From Conexibacteraceae bacterium (GTDB taxonomy: Bacteria > Actinomycetota > Thermoleophilia > Solirubrobacterales > Solirubrobacteraceae): a stretch of DNA of 16,713 nucleotides. Location of the stretch: the NCBI GenBank assembly GCA_009785395.1, contig WQWK01000011.1, forward strand, positions 1 to 16,713. The letters run 5' to 3'. The notes below the pieces were generated by a model. It had not been told where the DNA came from, made no database searches, and saw only the letters and a list, made by a program, of their open reading frames with translations. Shown piece by piece: positions 6,693-13,826 of the stretch (its first letter is position 1; every line of letters begins with the position of its first letter). The position numbers and the translations under genes are program-made.

Positions 6693-8858
6693 GAGTTTGA
6701 AGGCGGGACACTGATCGACGGGAGGTACAAGCTGCTGCACCGGTTGGGGGCCGGTGGGATGGCCGACGTCTACCTGGCGCAGGACGAGCAACTCGATCGT
6801 GAGGTCGCCCTGAAGCTGCTGCACCGACGGTTCGCGGAGGATCCCGGGTTCGTCGAGCGCTTCCGGCGCGAGGCCAAGGCGGCCGCCTCGCTGCAGCACC
6901 CCAACGTCGTCAGCGTGTTCGACCGCGGCAGCTTCGACGACACCTATTACATCGCGATGGAGTACCTCCAGGGACGCACCCTGAAGCGCCTGATCCGCGA
7001 GGACGCGCCGCTGGAGACGAGCCGCGCGATCGACATCACGATCCAGATGCTGAAGGCGGCGCGCTTCGCCCACCGGCGCGGCGTGATCCACCGCGATCTC
7101 AAGCCTCACAACGTGATCGTCGACGACAACGATCACGTCAAGGTGACCGACTTCGGGATCGCGCGCGCGGGCGCCTCCGACATGACCGAGACCGGCTCGA
7201 TCATGGGCACCGCCCAGTACCTGTCGCCCGAGCAGGCCCAGGGCCACGCGGTCAGCGCCCCGTCCGACCTCTACTCGATCGCGATCGTTCTGTATGAGAT
7301 GCTGACCGGCCGGGTCCCGTTCGACGGTGAATCGCCGGTCACGATCGCCCTGAAGCACGTCTCCGAGGCCCCGGTGCCGCCGAGCCACTACAACCCGGCG
7401 ATCCCCTCGGCGCTCGAACAGGTGGTGCTGTGGGCGCTCAACAAGAACCCGGCCGATCGTCCGGCCGACGCCGACCAGTTCATCCTGGCGCTCGAGCAGG
7501 TGCGCGAGGCGCTGGCGACGCCCGCCGGCGAGGTCACCGCCAGCATGCGCGCGCTCGCGGGCGGAGCGCTGGTCCCGGTCGGGGACTACACCCGGACGAG
7601 TCTGGCCCCGGCCGCGACCGAGGCCGCCGCCTACGGCGGTGCGGCGGGCCTGGCCTTCAACGGCGACCGGCTCGACGGCTCAGGTGACGACGATGACGGC
7701 AAGGACAAGGGCAAGAAGCCGATCTGGCCGTGGCTCGCGGGCCTGATCGCGCTGCTGCTGATCGGTGGGGGCGTGGCCGCGTACCTGCTCACACGCCCGC
7801 AGAAGGCGTCGGTGCCGACCGTGGTGGGCCTGCCGATCTCCCAGGCGCAGAACCGGGTGGTGTCTGCCGGGTTCCTGGTCAACCCGATCTACGAGCCCTC
7901 CAATCATCCCAACAACATCGTCATCTACCAGAGCCCGCTGGGTGAGTCGCGCGCGAACAGGGGCGCGACCGTGCAGCTGACCGTGTCCACCGGCCCGGGC
8001 AACACGACCGTGCCGACGATCGCGCAGCTCAACGAGGCACAGGCGAAGGCACAGCTCAAGCAGGCGGGCCTGACGGTCTCACGCACGCTGACCGAGATCT
8101 CCAGCACCGTCCCGCAGGGTGAGGCGACGCGCACCGATCCGGCCGGCGGCACGAGCATCGCCCGCGGGACCGCGGTGATCCTCTACATCAGCTCCGGGAT
8201 GCCCGTCCCCAACGTCGTCGGCGACACCATCGCCGACGCCGAGGCTGCGCTGGCCCAGTTCAACATCACCAAGATCCTGCAGACCACGACGACCGCCACC
8301 CCCGGGACGGTGCTGAGCCAGAGCCCGACGCCGGGCAACCCGGTCCCCAGGAACGGCACCGTGACGCTCACGGTCGCGCAGGCACCGACCACGGTCAGGG
8401 TCCCGCGCGTCGTCGGTGAGCGGCCGCAGGCGGCCACCGCGACGCTGAACGGGCTCGGCCTCAACGTCAACACGGTGCAGGAGACGGTCAACAACCCGAC
8501 CAACGTCGGGCTGGTCGTCAGCCAGTTCCCGACCTCCAACATGACGGTCAAGCTGGGCACCTCGATCACGATCACGGTCGGCATCGCGGCGCCCGGGGGC
8601 ACCCACACGGGCACCGGCGCAACGCACACGGCCACCGGCGCCACGCACACGGGCGCCGGCGTCACCCACCACCCGGGTCGCCGGAACTCCGGTGGGGCGG
8701 GCGTGACCACCACCACGGTGACGGCGCCGGCGCAGACCGTGACCCAGACGACGACCACGCCGCCCGCGACCACGCCGCCGCCGGCGACGACCACCCCGCC
8801 GGCGACGACCACGCCACCGGCGGCGACCTCCACTCCAGCCCCGGCCACGACGACTTGA
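6687..8858 (+). CDS. pknB: PknB-type Ser/Thr kinase with four PASTA domains
   Basis: 723 residues. The kinase domain (about 14-275) has the glycine loop LGAGGMADVY (20-29), Lys43 (VALK), HRDLKPHN (Asp137), DFG (Asp155) and GTAQYLSPEQ. A juxtamembrane linker with an acidic/basic DDDDGKDKGKK stretch precedes a single TM helix (about 346-368). Four extracellular PASTA domains follow (about 375-438, 439-505, 506-569, 570-638), beginning VPTVVG, VPTIAQ, VPNVVG and VPRVVG. Such PASTA domains bind muropeptide/lipid II. An unusual Thr/Pro/Gly-rich tail (639-723) with tandem repeats ends the protein. PknB kinases govern wall synthesis and division and phosphorylate FHA proteins and wall enzymes. The start is the ATG in the second repeat copy; the Shine-Dalgarno is poor, suggesting coupling to pbpA. 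The stop overlaps the ddl TTG. Confidence 0.95.
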   Translation: MSEFEGGTLIDGRYKLLHRLGAGGMADVYLAQDEQLDREVALKLLHRRFAEDPGFVERFRREAKAAASLQHPNVVSVFDRGSFDDTYYIAMEYLQGRTLKRLIREDAPLETSRAIDITIQMLKAARFAHRRGVIHRDLKPHNVIVDDNDHVKVTDFGIARAGASDMTETGSIMGTAQYLSPEQAQGHAVSAPSDLYSIAIVLYEMLTGRVPFDGESPVTIALKHVSEAPVPPSHYNPAIPSALEQVVLWALNKNPADRPADADQFILALEQVREALATPAGEVTASMRALAGGALVPVGDYTRTSLAPAATEAAAYGGAAGLAFNGDRLDGSGDDDDGKDKGKKPIWPWLAGLIALLLIGGGVAAYLLTRPQKASVPTVVGLPISQAQNRVVSAGFLVNPIYEPSNHPNNIVIYQSPLGESRANRGATVQLTVSTGPGNTTVPTIAQLNEAQAKAQLKQAGLTVSRTLTEISSTVPQGEATRTDPAGGTSIARGTAVILYISSGMPVPNVVGDTIADAEAALAQFNITKILQTTTTATPGTVLSQSPTPGNPVPRNGTVTLTVAQAPTTVRVPRVVGERPQAATATLNGLGLNVNTVQETVNNPTNVGLVVSQFPTSNMTVKLGTSITITVGIAAPGGTHTGTGATHTATGATHTGAGVTHHPGRRNSGGAGVTTTTVTAPAQTVTQTTTTPPATTPPPATTTPPATTTPPAATSTPAPATTT
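8601..8663 (+). repeat. Three 21-bp tandem repeats in the PknB tail
   Basis: Three in-frame 21-bp units encode THTGTGA, THTATGA and THTGAGV (PknB residues 639-659). A run of TTPPATTT-like units continues to about 8855, giving a long Thr/Pro-rich low-complexity end after the last PASTA domain. Confidence 0.75.
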
Positions 8859-8876
8859 GCCCTGACGACTTGAGCC
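8849..8876 (+). repeat. 13-bp direct repeat at the pknB/ddl junction
   Basis: GACGACTTGAGCC occurs at 8849-8861 and 8864-8876 (15-bp period). Each copy carries an in-frame TTG for ddl (8855 and 8870); the first also contains the pknB TGA. The duplication adds five codons to the ddl 5' end, or offers a second start. Confidence 0.7.
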
Positions 8877-9991
8877 TCGGACGCGGCGACTCGAGCGGCC
8901 CGCGTCGGGTCGCGGTGCTCGGCGGCGGCCGGTCCTCGGAGCACGAGGTCTCGCTCGCTTCGGCTGCGTCGGTCGCGAACGGGCTGCGCTCGGGCGGGCA
9001 TGAGGTCGTCCCGGTGGAGATCGGGCGCGACGGCGTGTGGCGTGTTGCCGTCCCCGACTTCCCCGCCGCGCCCGCCGCCCCCGACTTCCCCGCCGCGCCG
9101 GTCGCCCCCGACTTCCCCGCCGCCCCCGCCGCCCCCGCCGCCCCCGCAAGCGAGCTGGCGCTCACGCCCGGCCGCGGACTGCTCGGCGTCGATGTCGTGT
9201 TCCCCGTCCTGCACGGGCCGTTCGGCGAGGACGGAACCGTCCAGGGACTGCTCGAGCTGCTCGACGTCCCCTATGTGGGCGCCGGCGTCCTGGCCAGTGC
9301 TGTCTGCATGGACAAGGTCGTCTTCAAGGAGCTGATGGCGCGCGCCGGCGTCCCCCAGGTCGCTCACCGCGCCGTCACCGCGCGTGACTGGAGCGCCGAC
9401 TCCTCAGACGTGCTGCGGTCGCTGGGTGACCTCGGACTGCCCGTGTTCGTGAAGCCGGCACGGCTCGGCTCCTCGGTCGGCATCGACCGTGTGCTGGCCG
9501 GCGAGCAGCTGCGCCCCGCGCTGGAGGCAGCCTTCAGCCACGACCCGCTCGTGATCGTCGAGGCTGCCGCGACCGGAATCGAGGTCGAGTGCGCCGTGCT
9601 CGGCAACGAGGACCCGATCGCCTCCGTCCCCGGCGAGATCCTGCTCGCCTCCGGCGAGGCGGGCTGGTACGACTACGAGGCCAAGTACACCCCTGGCGGC
9701 ATGGAGCTCGTCGTGCCTGCGCGGGTGCCACCGGAGGTGCGCGAGCGGGTGCAGACGCTCGCGGTCGAGGCCTTCCAGCGCGCCGGGTGCGCTGGTCTTG
9801 CCCGCGCCGACTTCTTCGTCGACGGCGAGACGGTGCTCGTCAACGAGCTCAACACGATGCCGGGCTTCACCGAGACCAGCGTCTACGTGGCGCTCTGGGC
9901 CGCCTCCGGAACCCCGTATCCGGAGTTGCTCGACCGGCTGGTGGGGTTAGCAATCGAGCGGTACGAGCGCGAGCGGGCGTACACGTTCTGA
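8855..9991 (+). CDS. ddl: D-alanine--D-alanine ligase with Pro/Ala repeat insertion
   Basis: 378 residues from TTG 8855 (TTG 8870 is an equally plausible start; no clear Shine-Dalgarno for either). It joins two D-Ala molecules with ATP in the cytoplasm, supplying the terminus of the peptidoglycan stem peptide. The N-terminal domain starts RVAVLGGGRSSEHEVSL and contains VVFPVLHGPFGEDGTVQGLLEL. The ATP-grasp part shows FVKPARLGSSVGI, IEVECAVLG, WYDYEAKYTPG and the metal-binding ARADFF...VNELNTMPGFT. A Tyr in the YDYEAKY loop fits a D-Ala-D-Ala rather than D-Ala-D-Lac ligase, by family knowledge. Residues 67-99 are a tandem PDFPAAPAA-type repeat between two N-domain strands, an unusual insertion. 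It overlaps the pknB stop, so it is probably the last gene of the wall operon; a terminator-like region follows. Confidence 0.95.
   Translation: MSPDDLSLGRGDSSGPRRVAVLGGGRSSEHEVSLASAASVANGLRSGGHEVVPVEIGRDGVWRVAVPDFPAAPAAPDFPAAPVAPDFPAAPAAPAAPASELALTPGRGLLGVDVVFPVLHGPFGEDGTVQGLLELLDVPYVGAGVLASAVCMDKVVFKELMARAGVPQVAHRAVTARDWSADSSDVLRSLGDLGLPVFVKPARLGSSVGIDRVLAGEQLRPALEAAFSHDPLVIVEAAATGIEVECAVLGNEDPIASVPGEILLASGEAGWYDYEAKYTPGGMELVVPARVPPEVRERVQTLAVEAFQRAGCAGLARADFFVDGETVLVNELNTMPGFTETSVYVALWAASGTPYPELLDRLVGLAIERYERERAYTF
9053..9151 (+). repeat. 27-bp tandem repeats (PDFPAAPxA x3) inside ddl
   Basis: Three consecutive 27-bp units (9053-9079, 9080-9106, 9107-9133) encode PDFPAAPAA, PDFPAAPVA and PDFPAAPAA, followed by PAAPAS to 9151. 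The DNA units are near identical, implying recent slippage-type expansion in frame. Confidence 0.85.
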
Positions 9992-10056
9992 GCGGCGCTC
10001 GGCTGCGGGGGTCCGCTCAGGCTGCTCGGTCCGCTCAGGCTGCTCGGTCCGCTCAG
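9988..10056. terminator. Convergent terminator-like region with 18-bp tandem repeats
   Basis: CTGAGCGG (9988-9995, containing the ddl stop) can pair with CCGCTCAG at 10013-10020, and also with identical copies at 10031-10038 and 10049-10056. The right arm is triplicated by an 18-bp repeat (GTCCGCTCAGGCTGCTCG at 10011 and 10029, partial at 10047). The third copy holds the stop of the convergent kinase. There is no U-tract, which is common for high-GC terminators. Function as a bidirectional terminator is inferred. Confidence 0.5.
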
Positions 10057-11786
10057 CGGTACAGCTTGATCTCGTTCACCGACACGTAGTTGTCGGTGGC
10101 GGGCAGTGCCGTGATCCAGACCAGGTAGTGCCGGTAGCTGTGGCCACCGAGGTTCAGCGCGAATTGCTCGGAGGAGTGGACGTTGCTGGCGCTACCGACC
10201 TTCACCCAGTGGCTGTCGGTCATCCCGCCGGGGTTCGGGTCGGGCGTCGAGTCGGTCGCGTAGATCGTCCCCGCCCAGCCGGGGGTGATCGTGTCGACCG
10301 TCATCCTGACAGCGCGTGTTTCCTGGGCGGTGGACACGTAGATCCCAACCCCGGGCTTGTTGAGCGTGTGGTCGTAATACGTCTGCGTCGTCCACGCGGT
10401 GCCGGGATTGCCGTCGACCGCAAGCGGCGCCTGACTGTTGTCCTGGGCAGTGCCGCCGACGCCGTCGGGGTTGTACGCGTTCACGCAGGCCGGGCCCGAA
10501 CAGAGCGCCAGCGGCTTCAGCGACGCGGGGTTCACGATCCGGGCGTCGCGGGCCGGGTGGCCGCCGCCCTGGAGCGCCAGCACGAGCGCCACCGCAGCCA
10601 CCGCCACGGCGGCGGCCGCCGCGAGCGCCGCGGTCGTGCGGTTCCGGCCCGGCTTGAACGGAATGCGCGTGCGGGTCTCGGGGGCGTCCGCATCGGCCGC
10701 CGGGGGGCCGTCGTCGACCGGGTTGCGAGCCTGGCGGGCCGCGTAGGTCTTGCCGGCCTTGCTGCCGGCCTTGCGGGCCTTGCCGGCCTCGTCCGGCGCC
10801 GGCGGCAGCACCTTGGTGGCGTCGCCGCTCGTGGCGCCGGCAGCGCGGCTCTCGGCGCCGGCCGCATGGCCGTTCGCGGCCCCGATCCGGCTCACCTCGG
10901 CGGTCGGCTGGCTGTCCGCCGCGACGGTGTCCGCGCCGCCGGTGTCGGCCCGCGCCGCCTCGATCGCCAGCACCCGCTCCAGCGCGGCGATCATCTCGGC
11001 GTCGCCCGGGTAGCGCTCGGCGAGGTTCTTGGACGTGGCCGTCTTGACGACGGTCGCGAGCTCGGGCGACACCTCGGGGCGCCCGTTCCGCACGTCCGGG
11101 ACGGTCTCGCGGACGTGCTTCATCGCAACCACGACCTGGGTCTCACCGGTGAACGGGAGCTCGCCCGTCAGCATCTCGTAGAGCGCCACGCCCAGCGAGT
11201 ACAGGTCCGATTGGCCGGTCACATAGTGGCCGAGCGCCTGTTCCGGCGAGACGTAATCAGTCGTTCCGAGCACGCGCCCGTCAGCCGTCAGGCCCTCCTC
11301 CTCGAGCGTCCGCGCGATTCCGAAGTCCGTCACCTTGGCCGTGCCCTCGTGGTCGATCAGCACGTTCTGCGGTTTGACGTCCCGGTGCACGACGCGATGC
11401 GAGTGCGCGGCCTTGAGCGCCCGCGCGACCTCGATCGAGTACGTGACGGCCTCCGGGATCGGCAGCCGTCCGAGCCGGTGGATGCGTTGCTTCAGGGTCT
11501 CGCCCTCGACGTACTCGAACACGATGAAGGGGCGCCCCTCGTCCTCGCCCGCGTCGATCACGTGCACGATGTTGGGGTGTGAGAGCCGCGCGACGGCGCG
11601 CGCCTCGCGCCGGAAGCGCTCGAGCTGATCGGAGTCGGTCGCGACCTCGCGGTTCATCAGCTTGACCGCCACGAACCGCTCCAGGGTCTCGTCGTGGGCG
11701 CGATAGACCGTCGACATACCACCGGAACCGATCCGCGACTCCAGCCGATATCGGCCGCCTAGGGTGATTCCGAGCAGGCTGCTCAT
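10053..11786 (-). CDS. Ser/Thr kinase with extracytoplasmic discoidin-like domain
   Basis: 577 residues from ATG 11786. The kinase domain (about 13-275) is complete: glycine loop IGSGGMSTVY (19-28), Lys42 (VAVK), HRDVKPQN (Asp136), DFG (Asp154), GTTDYVSPEQ. A linker (about 280-380) contains a basic KARKAGSKAGK stretch. One Ala/Val-rich TM helix (about 382-406) leads to an about 170-residue exterior domain with a close Cys pair (C429, C434), the phrase LAVDGNPGTAWTTQ and an ending VSVNEIKLYR. Those are hallmarks of galactose-binding-like/F5-8 type C (discoidin) folds, which often bind glycans. So this may be a receptor kinase sensing a surface glycan, distinct from PASTA-type PknB; the ligand is unknown. 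It is convergent with ddl and lies 47 bp downstream of purM. Confidence 0.92.
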   Translation of the reverse strand: MSSLLGITLGGRYRLESRIGSGGMSTVYRAHDETLERFVAVKLMNREVATDSDQLERFRREARAVARLSHPNIVHVIDAGEDEGRPFIVFEYVEGETLKQRIHRLGRLPIPEAVTYSIEVARALKAAHSHRVVHRDVKPQNVLIDHEGTAKVTDFGIARTLEEEGLTADGRVLGTTDYVSPEQALGHYVTGQSDLYSLGVALYEMLTGELPFTGETQVVVAMKHVRETVPDVRNGRPEVSPELATVVKTATSKNLAERYPGDAEMIAALERVLAIEAARADTGGADTVAADSQPTAEVSRIGAANGHAAGAESRAAGATSGDATKVLPPAPDEAGKARKAGSKAGKTYAARQARNPVDDGPPAADADAPETRTRIPFKPGRNRTTAALAAAAAVAVAAVALVLALQGGGHPARDARIVNPASLKPLALCSGPACVNAYNPDGVGGTAQDNSQAPLAVDGNPGTAWTTQTYYDHTLNKPGVGIYVSTAQETRAVRMTVDTITPGWAGTIYATDSTPDPNPGGMTDSHWVKVGSASNVHSSEQFALNLGGHSYRHYLVWITALPATDNYVSVNEIKLYR

Positions 11787-11833
11787 TGCCAGCTAAGAAG
11801 CTTAGGAAGCGGCACGTTAGGAAACCGCAACGC
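11787..11833 (-). promoter_or_regulatory. Spacer between purM and the discoidin kinase with repeats
   Basis: This 47-bp AT-richer spacer holds an inverted repeat CTAAG-AAG-CTTAG (11793-11805) and two TTAGGAA direct copies (11802-11808, 11817-11823). On the minus strand TAAGCT (11804-11799) fits a TANNNT -10 element 12 nt before the kinase ATG. No good -35 or Shine-Dalgarno was found. A separate kinase promoter or operator is possible but unproven. Confidence 0.3.
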
Positions 11834-12928
11834 TCACGACTGCTTCAGCTTGTCACTTCCGGCGGCGGCGCGTATCCCGAGGCCCGGGAGCTCGACCACA
11901 GCGGCGGCGTCGGTGATCTCTCCGATCACCGACGCTCCCGGATGAAAGCCCGCGAGCAGGTCCACGGCAGCGCCGGCCTGCTCGGCCGGAACCATCACGA
12001 CGAATCCGCAGCCCATGTTGAAGACCTCCCACATCTCGGCCGCGGCGACCCCGCCGCAGGACGCGATCAGCTCGAACACCGGCGGCGAGGGCAGCGGGTC
12101 GGTGATCGCATAGCCGACGTTGTCCCCGATCCGGCGCAGGTTCAGCAGCCCGCCGCCGGTGATGTGCGCCAGGCCGTGCACGGCGATCTGACTGCGGATC
12201 AGCGCCAGCACCGCGCGCACGTAGATCACGGTCGGCTCGAGCAGCACGTCTCCGACGCTCTGCCCGCCCAGTGCATTGGGGCGGGCATCGAGTGTCAGCT
12301 GTCCGTCATCGAGCAGCGCCCGGCGTGCGAGCGTCAGTCCGTTTGAGTGAACGCCGGAAGCGGGCAGGCCGATCATCGCGTCACCGGGGCGCACGTCAGA
12401 GCCGTCGATGATCTTGTCGAGCTCGACCACGCCGAACGCTGATCCGACGAGGTCGAACCCGTACGGCGACGGATGGCCGCGCAGCACCTCGGGCACCTGG
12501 CAGACCTCGCCGCCGGGAACCTCGACGCCGGCAGCGGCCGCGCCCGCGGCGATCCCGCGGCCGATCGCCTCGAGCAGGCCCGGCTCGGCGGCCTCGACGG
12601 CGATGTAGTCGAGCAGCGCCAAGGGCTCCGCGCCGACGCAGATCAGGTCGTTGACGTTCATCGCCACGCAGTCGATCCCGATCGTGTCGAAGCGCCCGGT
12701 CTGCTCGGCGACGATCACCTTCGACCCGACGCTGTCTGTCGCGAGCGCGATCCCGACGTTCGGTGCCAAGGCTCCCGGCAGCCGCATCACGCTCGCATAG
12801 TGGCCCGGCAGCGGCACGGTCAGCGACTCACGCCCGGTCTCGATCGTCTTCAGCACCCCGACGATCGCGGCCACTCCCCGGTCGGCCTGCTCGGTATCGA
12901 CTCCCGCTGCGGCGTAAGCGTCGGTCAC
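11834..12928 (-). CDS. purM: Phosphoribosylformylglycinamidine cyclo-ligase (AIR synthetase)
   Basis: 364 residues from GTG 12928, chosen because the protein then begins VTDAYAAAGVDTEQADRGV, the normal PurM N-terminus; the open frame extends upstream to 13105 but there encodes shadow sequence of the neighbouring gene. PurM catalyses ATP-dependent ring closure of FGAM to AIR in purine synthesis in the cytoplasm. Family motifs: LATDSVGSKVIVA, CVAMNVNDLICVGAEPLALLDYIAV, GRGIAAGAAAAGVEVPGGE, GLPASGVHSNGLTLARR, HITGGGLLNLRRI and FNMGCGFVVMV. It is slightly longer than typical (about 345). It starts 4 nt after the stop of the AbiEi/DUF559 gene with no visible Shine-Dalgarno, suggesting termination-reinitiation coupling. 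No other purine genes are nearby. Confidence 0.95.
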   Translation of the reverse strand: MTDAYAAAGVDTEQADRGVAAIVGVLKTIETGRESLTVPLPGHYASVMRLPGALAPNVGIALATDSVGSKVIVAEQTGRFDTIGIDCVAMNVNDLICVGAEPLALLDYIAVEAAEPGLLEAIGRGIAAGAAAAGVEVPGGEVCQVPEVLRGHPSPYGFDLVGSAFGVVELDKIIDGSDVRPGDAMIGLPASGVHSNGLTLARRALLDDGQLTLDARPNALGGQSVGDVLLEPTVIYVRAVLALIRSQIAVHGLAHITGGGLLNLRRIGDNVGYAITDPLPSPPVFELIASCGGVAAAEMWEVFNMGCGFVVMVPAEQAGAAVDLLAGFHPGASVIGEITDAAAVVELPGLGIRAAAGSDKLKQS

Positions 12929-12932
12929 TTGG

Positions 12933-13826
12933 TCATTGTTGCCGATCGAGCACGGCGCGGATGTCCCCCACCAGCTCATGGGCGTCGTCGTGCACCATCG
13001 CCCAGTCGTAGCGGTGCACGGTGAGCCCATGGCGGCGCAGCTTGAGGTCTTTGCGGCGGTCCGCGGCGCGCTGCGCCGGGCTGCGGTGCGCAAGCTCGCT
13101 GTCAAGCTCGACGACGAGTCCCGCCTCCGCCCAGTAGGTGTCCACCAGCTCCCCGTGCAGCGGTGCGTTCAGCTTCGGGAGCGGCAGCTTGTTGCGCTTG
13201 CAGAACGCGAAGAAATCGATCTCGAGGTCGCCGTTGGCGTACTTCAGCTGCGGGTCGAACCGCAGGATCGCCTCACGCAGGCGCTTGCGTCCCCGGGCTC
13301 CGTGCCGGCGTGTCGCCGCCAGCAGCGCCTGGGGGTCATAGAGATCGTTGAAGTCGAGCTGTTGCAGCGCTCGCTTGAGCACCTTCGCGTTGTGGGCGGC
13401 GGCCAGGTCGAGCATCATCACATCGGTCGGCGCGACGGGGAGGCCGTTGTGGGTCCGCCGCTCGACGTCTTTGCGCCGTGCGTGCACCCTGATGCCCCGC
13501 AGCGACCGCACCTTCCGCGGCGTGCTCACCTCGATCACACGCGGCGGGTAGTCGATCAGCCCGCGGAAATGCGCCTCCGTGCCGCCGGTGAGCATCGCCC
13601 CGGGGCCGGCGTAGAGCACGGCCGCCCACAGCTCCGCCTCGCGGCTTGGTGCTGTGTGGCCGACCGCGTAGACGCGCGGGAGCACCTTCGTGAGATAGCC
13701 ATCGCGCTTCCATCGACCGACCATCTGATGGTGGACTCCGAGCCGAGCAAGCTGCGCGGCCGTGACGAGCCCCTGCTGGCGCTCCGCCAGCCCTCGCACT
13801 TCGTCAACGCCCCTAAATGTCACCAT
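12933..13826 (-). CDS. AbiEi-like winged-helix N-terminus fused to DUF559 nuclease-like domain
   Basis: 297 residues from ATG 13826. Residues about 8-58 (RQQGLVTAAQLARLGVHHQMVGRWKRDGYLTKVLPRVYAVG) resemble the winged-helix antitoxin domain of AbiEi-type proteins. The middle (about 60-200) is the usual companion region. The C-terminal about 90 residues match DUF559, a Vsr-like PD-(D/E)xK fold: ELVDTYW (Asp229), VVELD (Glu240, Asp242), H247 and DRRKDLKLRRHGLTVHRY. Such fusions are abundant in actinobacteria, mostly without assigned function; a toxin-antitoxin role is not shown here and no partner toxin gene is adjacent. It lies between uppP and purM. The start codon is at the centre of a 49-bp imperfect palindrome (13802-13850), a possible autoregulatory operator. 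No Shine-Dalgarno is apparent. Confidence 0.85.
   Translation of the reverse strand: MVTFRGVDEVRGLAERQQGLVTAAQLARLGVHHQMVGRWKRDGYLTKVLPRVYAVGHTAPSREAELWAAVLYAGPGAMLTGGTEAHFRGLIDYPPRVIEVSTPRKVRSLRGIRVHARRKDVERRTHNGLPVAPTDVMMLDLAAAHNAKVLKRALQQLDFNDLYDPQALLAATRRHGARGRKRLREAILRFDPQLKYANGDLEIDFFAFCKRNKLPLPKLNAPLHGELVDTYWAEAGLVVELDSELAHRSPAQRAADRRKDLKLRRHGLTVHRYDWAMVHDDAHELVGDIRAVLDRQQ

Noticed and set aside
8183..9367. 394-residue minus-strand open frame with Gly/Val repeats
   Set aside because: The repeats are the reverse complement of the PknB Thr/Pro tail and Ddl Pro/Ala repeats.
10741..10800. Repeated TTGCCGGCC-like units in the kinase linker
   Set aside because: Explained by codons for the KAG/KAR basic low-complexity linker; no array or regulatory meaning seen.
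10128..11582. 484-residue plus-strand open frame opposite the discoidin kinase
   Set aside because: Shadow of the kinase gene; composition dominated by Arg/Val/Gly/His with no recognisable motif.
12929..13105. N-terminal extension of purM
   Set aside because: Overlaps the DUF559 gene and encodes Ser/Thr/Ala-rich shadow sequence; PurM homology starts at GTG 12928.
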